64,000 bases of DNA from G963677085 sp963677085 (GTDB lineage: Bacteria; Planctomycetota; Planctomycetia; Pirellulales; Thermoguttaceae): positions 1,054,001-1,118,000 of the forward strand of contig CAXXFH010000004.1 of the NCBI GenBank assembly GCA_963677085.2. The letters are read 5' to 3'. The position numbers and the translations under genes were made by a program. Below, piece after piece: positions 1 to 9,233 of the stretch (its first letter is position 1; every line of letters begins with the position of its first letter). The notes below the pieces were generated by a model. It made no database searches, was not told where the DNA came from, and saw only the letters and a program-made list of their open reading frames with translations.

Positions 1-1
1 A

Positions 2-942
2 ACTGTTCGCAGTATGCGTAAACGGTTCTGTACCGGGAGTTTAGAGGAAGCGTTGTACGACGCCCCTCGATCCGGTGCTCCGCCCACGTTTACGCCACGG
101 CAGAAGCAGCAAGTCGTGGCGTTGGCTTGCAGCGATCCGCCGGAGGGCCGCGTCCGCTGGACGCTGGAACTACTCTGCGTGCACGCCGTGAAACGAGGCT
201 TCGTCGATTCGATCAGCAAGAGCGAGGTTGCGTTGTGGCTGAAAGAGCACGACATGAAGCCATGGCGAAAAAAACATGGTGCATTCCGAGACTCACCGAA
301 GAGTTTCGCGACAGAATGGAGGACGTCCTCGACCAGTATGAAAAGGCGTTCAACCCGAGAGAACCGTTGATTTGCATGGACGAGCAGCCGTATCAACTCC
401 TGGACGATACGTGTCCCTTCAAGCCTGCCGTACCAGGCAAGGCGGCTAAGCAGGACTACGAGTATCGTCGTTGCGGCACGTGCAGTATCTTTGTCGCCGT
501 TGAGCCGAAAGGTGGCAAACGCTTCGTCCAGGCTCGGCGTCATCGCAAACGGGCCGATTTCGCACGATTCGTGCGTGATCTGCTTCAGCGTTATCCCAAG
601 GCTCGTCGGATTCATTTGGTTCTCGACAACCTCAACACGCACAACGAAAAGTCCCTCATCGAAACGTTTGACGCTACGAAAGCGAAGCAATCTCTGCGAC
701 GCATCGTATGGCACTACACACCCAAGCACGCCAGTTGGCTGAACATGGCAGAAATTGAAATCTCCGTGTTGACCAAGCAATGCCTCGGGCGACGGATTCC
801 TACAATCGAAGAAGTTCAACGTCATGCGGCGACTTGGGCCCGCGACCGAAATCGCCGCAAAGCCATAATCGACTGGACCTTCAATAACAACGACGCCCGC
901 CGAGTGTTCCCGGAACTATACCGGAAGAAACTTGCTGGATGA
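2..942 (+). CDS. IS630-family DDE transposase, 5'-truncated by window edge, made by -1 frameshift
   Basis: Two overlapping frames together encode the transposase. The upstream frame (open to 370) carries the end of the helix-turn-helix region. The downstream frame runs to 942 and carries the DDE catalytic core: first Asp in ICMDEQPYQLLDD, second in HLVLDNLNTHN, and Glu in WLNMAEIEIS. They join at an A7 run (268-274) read as A_AAA_AAA. A -1 slip there gives a continuous protein passing from ...RKK to TWCIPRL. The start codon is outside the window; the complete copy predicts about 370 residues. Programmed frameshifting is known in some IS630 members; its use here is inferred from the intact frames on both sides. 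Confidence 0.88.
268..274 (+). promoter_or_regulatory. A_AAA_AAA slippery heptamer, predicted -1 frameshift site
   Basis: Seven consecutive A lie at the point where the two transposase frames overlap. In the upstream frame the codons are CGA-AAA-AAA. Slipping back one base gives AAA-AAA-ACA and continues into the catalytic frame. The same heptamer is present in the second copy at 30158-30164. Confidence 0.7.
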
Positions 943-947
943 CGTAC

Positions 948-1989
948 TAGGTCCCTTCCAATGCACGTTCAAACCGTCGTTGAGCGATAGGGCGATCATC
1001 CGCCGGTTGTCGTGACCCAAGAGCCAGTCGCCCGCCAGCGTGGGCGTGCTGATCGACGGCGACAATTGCCTTGTCTCCGCCAACGGACGACGACCGATCT
1101 CGCCACTGGAGCCGAAACCGTACAACGCGGTACCTCGTTCATGAGCAACGATCAACTTCCCCTGCCAGGCAATCGGCGTGGGCACAACGTAACCCTTGCC
1201 CAGGCCGGTCTCCACTCGCCACAACAACTGGCCCGAATCACAAGCCCAGCCGCAGAGCCCTTTCTGGTCGTAACCAATCGCTTGGCTCACGCCGCCGAAC
1301 TGCCCGGCGATGAAACTGGAGTAGTTCGCCGCTGCCCCAGGCGCGGCCCAAAGCAACGTGCCCGTGTTCGGGTCAAGGGCCACCACCGCCGCCGCATCGG
1401 CCACACCAGGATTGACGATCAGCCGCCCGTCGACGATCAACGGCGAACTGCAATAACCCCAGGTGGGCAACTCGGCGGCTCCGAAGTCGGTCAACAGGTT
1501 TCGCTTCCATTGGATTTCACCGTCGGCAAGTCTCAGGCAAAGCAGTTCACCGGCCGCTCCCAACACGAATAGGAAACCTTCCGCAAACAAGGGCGTTGCC
1601 CGCGGGGCTGAGCCGTAGTCCAAATCGTGATGGTTGGTCCGTTCACAACGCCAGCGCTCCTGGCCCGTGCTCAAGTCGAACAAACGGTAAATGTCACGTT
1701 TCGGGACGTGATCCGCCACCGCGACCAATCGTTCCTGGACAGCAATCCCGGCCAGTCCTTCATCGCCGAGAGGCACTTGCCATCGGACTCGTAGCGGCGA
1801 AAGACGCGACGGAAGTCGGGGCACCTGTCCGTCGCGCCCCGGCCCACGCCACTGGGGCCACGAACCTCGGTCCATTCGCTCGGCAGCATCCTCCGATGTT
1901 TCGCCCCGGCCAATACAACCCGAGAGACTCAGCAGGACGGCGCCAACTCCAAACGCCGCGGCACCGGCGAGCACTTCGCGGCGAGCCAT
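948..1989 (-). pseudogene. PQQ-type beta-propeller lipoprotein, C-terminus lost to IS630 insertion
   Basis: The product resembles outer-membrane-assembly (BamB-like) and PQQ-repeat propeller proteins common in planctomycetes: WPQWRGPGRDG near the N-terminus, then repeats such as GDGxxxALDPxTGxxLW. The chosen start at 1989 gives an N-terminus with twin arginines (MARREVLAG), a hydrophobic segment and a lipobox LSGC with Cys25, so a Tat-type lipoprotein signal is likely. An alternative start at 2037 adds 16 residues; neither has a clear ribosome site. The frame runs into the IS630 at 947, and its last ten residues (to a stop at 916) are IS sequence, so the native C-terminus is missing. The protein is probably inactive or truncated. 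Confidence 0.8.
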
Positions 1990-2037
1990 CGGCTCGGCGA
2001 AGGGAAAAACAGACGCGTCACTGCAACCCACAGGCAT

Positions 2038-2610
2038 TATCGGCGACCATTGACTAAATCCACTATATGTCCTCCACAACTATTTCGATACCTAGTATTA
2101 ATCCATACGAAGCCGGTCGTCAATCGAAAAATGGGGAGGTTGGCAACTCGGACAATGCCACCGAACGCAAGCGACAAGATGGAACCAGGAACGGCCGCGA
2201 ATTTGGGGCGACTAGAAAAAACGCGGCGACAAAGACTTTCACTGGCCGCATGCCTTTTCGGACGCGGCAATGTGACGTTTTGGACCGGAATATTCGGCCG
2301 GCTGGCCCTTCTTGCGCCGGTGGGACGGCAGAGACCTCTCTTCGTGCGTCCTACGTAGATCACAAAAGCCTTCGGATCACACTATCCGAACTGCCGATTG
2401 GAAAGTCGACGACACTTGGGCCATCGGCCCGTGAAGACTCTTGGCCGAGATCGTCGCTGCCCTGGATAACTGCATCCGGCTCTGGACGGACAGTCTCATG
2501 ACGATACGATCCAACATCGCAGCGTACTCCTCCTGGGTTGGCGTTCGATTGCACGCAAGAGACACCTTCCCACGGTACGCCGCTCTTCCCAATCCACACG
2601 CGAGTTTCGG
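2038..2610. other. Intergenic region, no gene recognised
   Basis: This gap separates the truncated propeller gene from the AraC regulator. Several short open frames exist on both strands, but none has a recognisable domain, a ribosome site or coding-like composition. I see no repeat module or strong promoter here. Confidence 0.5.
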
Positions 2611-3540
2611 TCATTCCTCCCTATTTCCACTCCCAATCCGATTACGGTACTCGCTCGGTGAACATCCCTCGTCGGCAGCCATCAGCTTTCGCATTCGTTC
2701 CTGGCTACCAAACCCGGCCAGGTAAACGATTGACTTCACCGGCAGGTTTGTCTCGGCAAGTAACCGCTTGGCACGCGACAATCGACAATGGTTGATTTCG
2801 TCAAGGATGCTGTGTCCCAACACTGCCTTGGCTCTCCGTTCGAGAGTCCGTCGCGTTGAAGGTAGTTGCGACACCAATTGATCCACCGAAAGCGGGCGAT
2901 GGCTTCGCGTCCAGATGATGTCCAAAGCCTCGTTCACCAATGGGTCATCCACGAGTCGCTTCCCCTTGGACTTCGGCAAAGTGACCACGGCGTTGGATTT
3001 CAGCGTTAAGTCAACGGCAATCGTAAGCAATTGCAGTGCGCCGAGGCGAAGCAGGGGGGAATGCTGCGTTGGGTTGTCATGCACGACGGCCACGACACGG
3101 TCGAAAACATCGACCGCCGTCTTGCTGTCTTCAAGCGGAAGTACCGCACGTTCTGAAAGAAGCGACTGCTCTTCGCACAGGTGATGCATGAATTCGCCAT
3201 GCAACGAAATCCAACGCTCGGTCCACCCGACGTTTCGAAGCGGTCGATAGCGGTGCCATACCCCGGGAAACAACAAGAGTAGCGAGGCCCCTTCGATTTC
3301 AATCAAGCCGGTGGACTTCGACTCGAACTGGCCCCGGCCGTCGGTTATGAGGATGATTTGGAATTCGGGCAACTCACGGCCCGATCTCCAGGAGAACTGG
3401 TAAACACCCGGGTGCTGCGCGGGAGGATAGTTCTGGCGAGGACCGATTACGCCGCGACCACCACCGGTGACGTAGAGGCCAAACCTCATGTCGCGATCGG
3501 CAACCGGCAGGTAGTGGTAGAATCCGTTGTAACCCGACAT
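2611..3540 (-). CDS. AraC-family transcriptional regulator
   Basis: About 309 residues. The first ~180 form a cupin-like sensing domain (GVYQFSWRSG, LLLFPGVWHRYRP, WISLHGEF, the pattern of AraC-type sugar-binding domains). The last ~100 form the paired helix-turn-helix DNA-binding domain: RPLSVDQLVSQLPSTRRTLERR, and near the end IVYLAGFGSQERMRKLM, then SPSEYRNR. The start at 3540 is preferred over an upstream one at 3576 because GGAG lies seven bases before it. The gene is divergent from a large glycoside hydrolase at 3995, so it probably controls that gene in response to a sugar. A shared operator-like motif lies in the gap at 3701-3728. Confidence 0.85.
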   Translation of the reverse strand: MSGYNGFYHYLPVADRDMRFGLYVTGGGRGVIGPRQNYPPAQHPGVYQFSWRSGRELPEFQIILITDGRGQFESKSTGLIEIEGASLLLLFPGVWHRYRPLRNVGWTERWISLHGEFMHHLCEEQSLLSERAVLPLEDSKTAVDVFDRVVAVVHDNPTQHSPLLRLGALQLLTIAVDLTLKSNAVVTLPKSKGKRLVDDPLVNEALDIIWTRSHRPLSVDQLVSQLPSTRRTLERRAKAVLGHSILDEINHCRLSRAKRLLAETNLPVKSIVYLAGFGSQERMRKLMAADEGCSPSEYRNRIGSGNREE

Positions 3541-3700
3541 TATCAGACTCCAGCACGACACGAAGCGACGACACACATTGGACTCATTTGGCCTCGCCTA
3601 TTTAACCAACGACAACATGATCATGCGGAGCCCATTTTCCAAAGCGTTCGGCCTTCTCCGGCCGTCCAATGAATAAGCAAACCTCAATAAACACCACTCA

Positions 3701-3728
3701 TTTTGCGACATTTTGAAGGCGTGACAAA
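3701..3728 (+). promoter_or_regulatory. Operator-like motif TTTTGCGACA-N10-GTGACAAA
   Basis: TTTTGCGACA is followed ten bases later by GTGACAAA, in the gap between the AraC gene and the GH106-like gene. It can be read as two direct GYGACA half-sites 16 bases apart or as an imperfect dyad. Nearly the same arrangement (spacing one base longer) occurs at 19589-19618 between the XylR-like regulator and the GH27 gene. AraC-type regulators commonly bind tandem half-sites. Assignment to these regulators is inference. Confidence 0.45.
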
Positions 3729-3994
3729 TTGCCGGAAATCTCGCTACGCTCCGGAGCACACTGCCAATTATCTCCGAAAAAAGGCGATACCGCCAGTCCC
3801 CACACACAATGGTCCTCGCAGTAGATAGCCTCATCAAGATGGCGTGTGATCCCACCTGATGCGACACTACGAACGACTCAACGCAAACACGTGTCGATTC
3901 GAGTTGTTATACTTGACTCCGATGCAAACCCTGCCATCCGTTGGCATTCCGTATTCGGCCTCCTATCCCACCTGCCAGTACAGAGGTTGCGATC

Positions 3995-6900
3995 ATGTGC
4001 ACGACAATTCCTCCGTGTTCCCGCCTGATTTGGATCGCGTTGCTGGTGTCCGTTTCCATCTCGCTCGATGGCCGTGCGTTGGCCGAGCAGGGCAAGGATT
4101 TTACCGCCGTCGAGCAGGAGTTTCGTCAATTGCCGGCCGACGCCCGCCGATTGACCGGCCCGTTGTTCTGGTTGCACGGCGACGAGAGTCGCGAGCAACT
4201 TGAAGCGTGCCTCGAAAAAGTGGCCGAAGGAGGCAACGGCTGCTTCACCGCCGAGTCGCGCCCGCACAACGACTGGCTCGGTCCCGGTTGGTACCGCGAT
4301 TTGAAAATCTGCCTAGAGGCGGCCAAACGGCTGGACCTTCAGATGTGGATCTTCGACGAACGTTGGTGGCCCAGCGGCGAGGTGGCCGGCAAGGTACCAC
4401 AGCAGTACGGCAGCAAGTATATGGAGGCCGTAGCGCAGCAGATCGAAGGCCCGCAACAAGTGCAGATCGCGGTTCCGGCCAACGAAACGCTGATTGCCGT
4501 GCTGGCTGGTGAAGCGTCCGATAATGGCGTGGATGGTGGAAGCCTTGTCGACCTGACCGAAAGCGTCCGCGATGGCAGACTGAAGTGGGCAGCGCCGGAA
4601 GGAACGTGGAACGTGATGACATTCACGTGGTCGTACAGCAAAGGGCGCCGTGGGCGGCTGCTGGTGGACGGTGCTAGCCAAGCGGCTGTTGACTGGTACA
4701 TCAACACCGTGTACCAGCCGCACTACGATCACTTCGCCGACGAGTTCGGCAAGACGATTCGCGGTTACTTCTATGACGAACCGGAAACTTTCGGCGACTG
4801 GGGTACCGAGGTCATCCCGGAACTCAAGCGGCGAGGCGTCGACTGGAAACGGGCCCTGGTTGCTTGGAAGTTTCACCTGGCCGACCAGGACGAGCAAGTC
4901 GCCGCAAAATATCAGTATCAAGATGCATTTGCCGAATCGTGGGGACAAACGCTCTACGGTGGCCTGACCGAGTGGTGCCACGAACACAATGTGCTGTCCA
5001 TCGGTCATTGGCTGGAGCATAACCGCGAGTATTTCGACCCCCGCAAGTGCGCCGGCAATATGTTTCAAGTGCAAAAGTACAGTGACATGGGCGCAATCGA
5101 CGCGGTGTTCAAACAATTTATTCCTGGCCAGAAGGACAACAGCACCTATCAGACACCCAAGTTGGGCAGTTCGATCAGTCACGCCTACGGCAAGGTTAAC
5201 GATCTAGCAATGGTCGAAATCTTCGGCGCGCGGGGTCAAGACCTCAGTTATCCCGAGATGAAATGGTGGACCGATCACATGCACGCCAGTGGAATCAACT
5301 TCCACATTCCCCACTCCTTCAATCCCCGCGGGCCGTACGATCGCGATTGTCCGCCATACTTCTATAACGGTGGCTACGAACCTCGTTGGCCGCTTTACCG
5401 GGTATATGCCGACTACACATCGCGGCTGAGTCTGTTGCTCACCGGCGGGCGGCACATGTGCCCCGTGGCGCTGCTCTACCTGGGCAACAGTGTTCACGTC
5501 GGCCAGGTCACAACACCCGAGGACATGACCACAGCCCTGCAAGACGCTCTGTTCGACTGCGACTGGATTCCTTACGAAGTTTTCGAAAACGACATCACTA
5601 TCACCGCCAACCGGCTCCACCTGCGCGACGAACGCTACAAGGTGTTGATCGTGCCGGCCGTGGAAGTCATTCCTTACGATACCCTGGCAAAGGCCAAGGC
5701 GTTTTTCGACGCAGGCGGCATTGTGATCGGCTACGGTCGGTTGCCGTCGAAGTCGGCCACCTTGGGAAGGACTGCCGACGACATCACTGCCTTGCGCACG
5801 GCGATTTGGACCGGCAAGGCACCGAAACCGTCTCTCGAACCGTGTCAAGTCAACACCATGCGCGGGCGATCCTACTTTCTGCCCGAGAAGCCGACCTCCC
5901 ACCAGATTCAACAGGTGCTGACCGGCGACGCCCGTATTCGCCCTACGCTTGAAGTGCTTGAAGGTGAAACCGACGACTGGTTGCATGTGTTACATCGCGT
6001 GAAAAACGATCGCGATATCTTTTTCCTCAGCAATCTGCAGCACGACGGGCCAAAGAAGCATTTCCACCTTAGGGCACACACCCACGGTACGCCGGAAGTC
6101 TGGGATCCCATGCGTTGCGAGATCTGTTCGATTGCTCATCAGCGGGTTGCCGACGACCAAGTCGAACTCTCGCTGACACTTGAACCGTTGGGCAGTGTTC
6201 TGCTGGTGTTTCAGCCGACCGCGCGGCGGTTGCCGCCGTGGTTGGATGCGGATACCCGATCGTTCGCCGAACCGATTGAGGTGAAACGCACTTTGGTCAC
6301 TGCCAAAAACATGGTACCTTCACTGCCGAAGCCGTCCGAATCCTTGCTGGACAGTTGCCCGTGGGTCTGGTACCCGGGCGATCCGCAAAATGTTCCGCCA
6401 TGCACACGCTACTTTCGCAAAACCATCGAGGTGCCGACGAAAGGAGCGATCGTCGACGCCACGTTTCGTCTTTCCGCGGACAACGAGTTTGTGCTTTACG
6501 TCAATGGTGTGAAGGTTGGCGCAGGCATAAACTGGAGCCGACCGGAAACCATCAATCTAACTGGCCGTTTGAAACTCGGAAGCAATGTCCTCGCCATTGA
6601 AGCAACCAACACCACCGACAAACCTAGTCCCGCGGGATTGATCGGGGCCTACCGAATCGTCGTCGAAGGTGGAAAGACGATCTCCGGCCGCATTGACCGG
6701 TCGTGGCAGTCGGCCGAGCATGCATCGACCGGATGGCAGAACCTCGAATTCGATGCTTCATCCTGGAAAAATGCCAAAGAAATTGCCTGGTACCTAGACG
6801 GACCTTGGGGGCCAATCGAATCGAACAACAAGCCGCTGACACTGCCGCCGATTAAACAAGCGGACCCGTTTCTGGGAAATGTCGGTATTCCAACGAACTG

Positions 6901-7117
6901 GCTGACGCCGGGCGTACGAATCTATGTGGAAACCAGCGATATCCCTCACGAAGGCGCGGCCGCCGTTACGATAAACGGCGACTATGCAGGCGGCTTCATC
7001 GGCAAACCCAATCGCGTCGACATCACGTCGCACGTCAAGGTGGGGCAAAATACAATCCAAATCGAACCGTTTGCACCCCAGTCTGTCCGCGTGCATGGCT
7101 ACTCGGATCAAGAATGA
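3995..7117 (+). CDS. Exported glycoside hydrolase, GH106-like (alpha-L-rhamnosidase type)
   Basis: About 1040 residues. The start at 3995 has AGAGG eight bases upstream and gives a signal peptide (MCTTIPPCSRLIWIALLVSV ... GRALA). The N-terminal half matches the GH106 pattern: FWLHG, GGNGCFTAESRPHNDWLG, then WIFDERWWPSG, and an acidic GYFYDEPETFGDWG segment near residue 260 with the DEPE carboxylates expected in the active site. The C-terminal ~250 residues look like a beta-sandwich carbohydrate-binding module (TRYFRKTIEVP, DNEFVLYVNG, GSNVLAIEATN). It likely removes rhamnose or a similar deoxy sugar from polysaccharide outside the cytoplasm. The neighbouring divergent AraC gene fits a sugar-responsive unit. 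The exact substrate is not determinable. Confidence 0.75.
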   Translation: MCTTIPPCSRLIWIALLVSVSISLDGRALAEQGKDFTAVEQEFRQLPADARRLTGPLFWLHGDESREQLEACLEKVAEGGNGCFTAESRPHNDWLGPGWYRDLKICLEAAKRLDLQMWIFDERWWPSGEVAGKVPQQYGSKYMEAVAQQIEGPQQVQIAVPANETLIAVLAGEASDNGVDGGSLVDLTESVRDGRLKWAAPEGTWNVMTFTWSYSKGRRGRLLVDGASQAAVDWYINTVYQPHYDHFADEFGKTIRGYFYDEPETFGDWGTEVIPELKRRGVDWKRALVAWKFHLADQDEQVAAKYQYQDAFAESWGQTLYGGLTEWCHEHNVLSIGHWLEHNREYFDPRKCAGNMFQVQKYSDMGAIDAVFKQFIPGQKDNSTYQTPKLGSSISHAYGKVNDLAMVEIFGARGQDLSYPEMKWWTDHMHASGINFHIPHSFNPRGPYDRDCPPYFYNGGYEPRWPLYRVYADYTSRLSLLLTGGRHMCPVALLYLGNSVHVGQVTTPEDMTTALQDALFDCDWIPYEVFENDITITANRLHLRDERYKVLIVPAVEVIPYDTLAKAKAFFDAGGIVIGYGRLPSKSATLGRTADDITALRTAIWTGKAPKPSLEPCQVNTMRGRSYFLPEKPTSHQIQQVLTGDARIRPTLEVLEGETDDWLHVLHRVKNDRDIFFLSNLQHDGPKKHFHLRAHTHGTPEVWDPMRCEICSIAHQRVADDQVELSLTLEPLGSVLLVFQPTARRLPPWLDADTRSFAEPIEVKRTLVTAKNMVPSLPKPSESLLDSCPWVWYPGDPQNVPPCTRYFRKTIEVPTKGAIVDATFRLSADNEFVLYVNGVKVGAGINWSRPETINLTGRLKLGSNVLAIEATNTTDKPSPAGLIGAYRIVVEGGKTISGRIDRSWQSAEHASTGWQNLEFDASSWKNAKEIAWYLDGPWGPIESNNKPLTLPPIKQADPFLGNVGIPTNWLTPGVRIYVETSDIPHEGAAAVTINGDYAGGFIGKPNRVDITSHVKVGQNTIQIEPFAPQSVRVHGYSDQE

Positions 7118-7530
7118 ACAGCCGTGAATTGGACCGTGGCGAAATGGCGAACAGCCCGACCAATGTCGCCGGGTAGTCGGCCGCGTCGTAGAGCGACCCC
7201 AATCGCTGGCAGGAAGTGTTGAGCCTATTGATGCCTAGAAGTGGTTTCAGATGATATCAGTACTAGCGGAAGGCCGTGAACTTGCTGCGTCGAGTTGAGT
7301 TAGACTGTTTATTGATTCCGAGGTTGATTGTGGAACACTTCGTTGCGTTCTGCCCCCGCAATCCGGGCTCCCATTGGTCGCCCTCGTTCCACAAGCAATG
7401 CAGGATCCAATAGATATCGCATCCTCCTCTGAGAACCTTTCCTCTACAAAAAGCGATCAAGCGGGAAGCTCCGAGGAGAACCCAGAAACGCAACTCGGTG
7501 ACTTCCGTGCCTCCGTGGTGAAACACCGGT
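7118..7530. other. Intergenic region between convergent genes, no gene recognised
   Basis: The gap lies between the rightward GH106-like gene and the leftward lipoprotein. Near 7497-7528 it holds a fragment resembling the CTCCGTGGTGAA repeat scraps seen elsewhere in the window. No hairpin terminator or coding frame stands out. Confidence 0.4.
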
Positions 7531-7974
7531 CTATTCGCCCGAAGTCAACGCGAAATCGGCTTCGTTCGTGCCGCCCGGCGAAACTTCGAACCGCAGTGAG
7601 CCGTCGTGGCATCGCTTGGGCAACTGCGACTTGACCGCAGGCGTGTAGTCGTCGCGGGCCGGGTCAACCCGCGAACTACCTTGGCGTATACGCACTACGT
7701 GTGTTCCGACGACTGCGCCCTTCATCTCGGGCTTCGCGGTAAACAGTTCGAAGCGACCGTCCGCATCGGTCTTACCGTACGATCCAGGCCCCGGGTTGGG
7801 CCGACCGGCCGTGGCCAGCGGCTCGAAACTCACGGTTGCCGCGGCCAGCGGTTGTCCGTCGAGCGTGACTTGTCCGGCAACTGAGGCCACGTCGTATTCG
7901 CGGCCTGAGCAACCCATCAGGAGCGTTGCCAACACGAGCAATCCCAATGTGGTCGACCAGCGGGAATCGTTCAT
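7531..7974 (-). CDS. Small lipoprotein with carboxypeptidase-regulatory-like fold
   Basis: 147 residues. The N-terminus MNDSRWSTTLGLLVLATLLMGC is a lipoprotein signal with lipobox LMGC. The mature part has VAGQVTLDGQPLAAATVSFEP followed by GSYGKTDADGRFEL, the signature of transthyretin/carboxypeptidase-regulatory-like domains that planctomycetes encode in many copies. It starts nine bases after the stop of the DUF1559 gene, and this pairing is typical of the group, suggesting co-expression and a cell-surface role. No enzyme motif is visible. Confidence 0.82.
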   Translation of the reverse strand: MNDSRWSTTLGLLVLATLLMGCSGREYDVASVAGQVTLDGQPLAAATVSFEPLATAGRPNPGPGSYGKTDADGRFELFTAKPEMKGAVVGTHVVRIRQGSSRVDPARDDYTPAVKSQLPKRCHDGSLRFEVSPGGTNEADFALTSGE

Positions 7975-7983
7975 AATCTGCCC

Positions 7984-8934
7984 TCAATACAAGCCGCGCG
8001 ACACCTTACCGCCGTCGATCGTGGCCCACTCAATTAGCAAACTGAGGTCGACGTTGGTGTTGACGAACGTCACCGAACCGTCGGCCAGTACGAAGTTGAT
8101 TCCGCCGGGATGCTGGCCGCCCCATCCTCGCTTGCACGGATTGGGGTTCGATGAATCCAGTTCCACGCAGCGATCGAAATCGGCCAAGTACACGCGGCTT
8201 TCCGGCGATAGGTGCGATTTATTGTACGACGTGTAGCTGTAGGCCCAAAACGTCCGCCGGCCCGGTTCGGTCACCGTGGTCGACTCGCCCACCAAGAGCG
8301 TGTTCGACGTGCCGTCGCGGACGTTGGCGATTCGTTCCGTCGAAAACTTCCCAGAGGCCGTGTTGCCGTCCCAAACTGTGCCGACCGTATGGAAGATGCC
8401 CCGCTGCCGCCAAGGCAGATCGTCGGCACTGCTGCTATCGTCCCACGAGGCGCTCGAATCGCTGGCCCCGGTTACGCCGCGATAGGAGCCGCGGCGCCAA
8501 TCGACCGACGTTCCCGGGCCGCTCTGCGGTCGGCCCAATTCACCGCCGCCGATATCCGACGGGCAAACATAGGCGGCCAGCGACGCCTCGCGGACCGACG
8601 CGTTGACCGCATCCGCGTTCGGCGCGTTCGAATCGTACTGATCGTAGAGGGCCTGCTGTTCGAGAAACGGCAGAATGGAAATCGCCCAATTGATGCCCTC
8701 CGGACCGCTGCAACAAGGTTTCTCGGTGATCCCGCCGGGCGGAAACGACTCGAACGCCGTGTGGTAGGCGAGCACGGCCAAGCCAATCTGCTTGAGGTTA
8801 TTGGAACACTGCATCCGCCGCGCCGCCTCTCGGGCACTCTGCACGGCTGGCAGCAACAGCGCAATCAAAATGCCGATGATCGCGATTACTACCAGCAGTT
8901 CAACCAGGGTAAAACCGTGTGCTCGTCGATTCAT
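7984..8934 (-). CDS. DUF1559 pseudopilin-like protein (H-x9-DG type)
   Basis: 316 residues. The N-terminus MNRRAHGFTLVELLVVIAII is a type IV prepilin signal: cleavage after Gly, Phe at +1 and Glu at +5, then a long hydrophobic helix. CSNNLKQIGLAVLAYH follows at about 42-58, the usual DUF1559 motif. Near the C-terminus GGQHPGGINFVLADGS contains His, nine residues, then Asp-Gly, which defines the H-x9-DG processing-associated class. These proteins are expected to be secreted and assembled through a type II/IV-pilus-like system; their exact function is unknown. Confidence 0.92.
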   Translation of the reverse strand: MNRRAHGFTLVELLVVIAIIGILIALLLPAVQSAREAARRMQCSNNLKQIGLAVLAYHTAFESFPPGGITEKPCCSGPEGINWAISILPFLEQQALYDQYDSNAPNADAVNASVREASLAAYVCPSDIGGGELGRPQSGPGTSVDWRRGSYRGVTGASDSSASWDDSSSADDLPWRQRGIFHTVGTVWDGNTASGKFSTERIANVRDGTSNTLLVGESTTVTEPGRRTFWAYSYTSYNKSHLSPESRVYLADFDRCVELDSSNPNPCKRGWGGQHPGGINFVLADGSVTFVNTNVDLSLLIEWATIDGGKVSRGLY

Positions 8935-8955
8935 GGGTAATACGTCACCTCGCTG

Positions 8956-9142
8956 CCAAGCTCCGGCTTAACCTCGTTCCCAAGCTCCGGCTTGGGAACG
9001 CATTTCCCAGACGCTCTGCTTCGTGGACGCTCAAATAAGGCATTCTAGGCAGAGCGAAGTTCGCCAACGGTTTGAACGCGAACGATCTTACGTGTTTCAC
9101 GGCAAGTCGGATGGGCGTTCCCAAGCTGGAAGTTGGGAACGA
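8956..9142. repeat. Palindromic repeat copies (CCCAAGCTCCGGCTTGGG family)
   Basis: The gap after the PEP-CTERM gene carries copies of a dispersed palindrome: CTGCCAAGCTCCGGCTTAA at about 8955, TTCCCAAGCTCCGGCTTGGGAA at about 8977-8998 followed by GACGCTCTGCTTCG, and TTCCCAAGCTGGAAGTTGGGAA near 9119. The same modules recur at 16374-16422, 16677-16727, 20852-20880 and 53254-53437. Confidence 0.8.
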
Positions 9143-9181
9143 GTTGTTACCCCAGGTTGGACATTTCGCATAGGTCGAATG

Positions 9182-9221
9182 CCCTCACCCACGGCCCCTC
9201 TCCCATAGGGAGAGGGGAGGA
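9182..9221. repeat. Palindromic repeat (CCCTCACCC / CTCTCCC...GGGAGAGG family)
   Basis: CCCCTCTCCC, a short loop and GGGAGAGGGG form a stable hairpin just beyond the stop of the PEP-CTERM gene (9234), so it may also serve as its terminator. Relatives occur at 10240-10281, 17857-17894, 49628-49660 and 49734-49775. Confidence 0.75.
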
Positions 9222-9233
9222 ACTTGTTTTCCG

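Larger units (their letters stand above)
1..947 (+). mobile_element. IS630-family element, right part (left end outside window)
   Basis: This is the right part of an element whose complete copy lies at 29485-30644 in the opposite orientation. Base x here corresponds to 30432-x there with no length change, and the predicted transposase products are identical. The right terminus is fixed by the other copy: the shared sequence ends at 947 and is followed by the TA dinucleotide (948-949) that IS630/Tc1-type elements duplicate. About 213 bp of the left end must lie before the window. The insertion sits in the 3' part of a leftward beta-propeller gene. Confidence 0.93.

Noticed and set aside
2037..2363. 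108-residue leftward open frame upstream of the propeller pseudogene
   Set aside because: Arg-rich, no ribosome site, no domain; probably non-coding.
5204..5986. Long leftward open frame inside the GH106-like gene
   Set aside because: It is the antisense shadow of a GC-rich coding gene; the product has no domain and there is no ribosome site.
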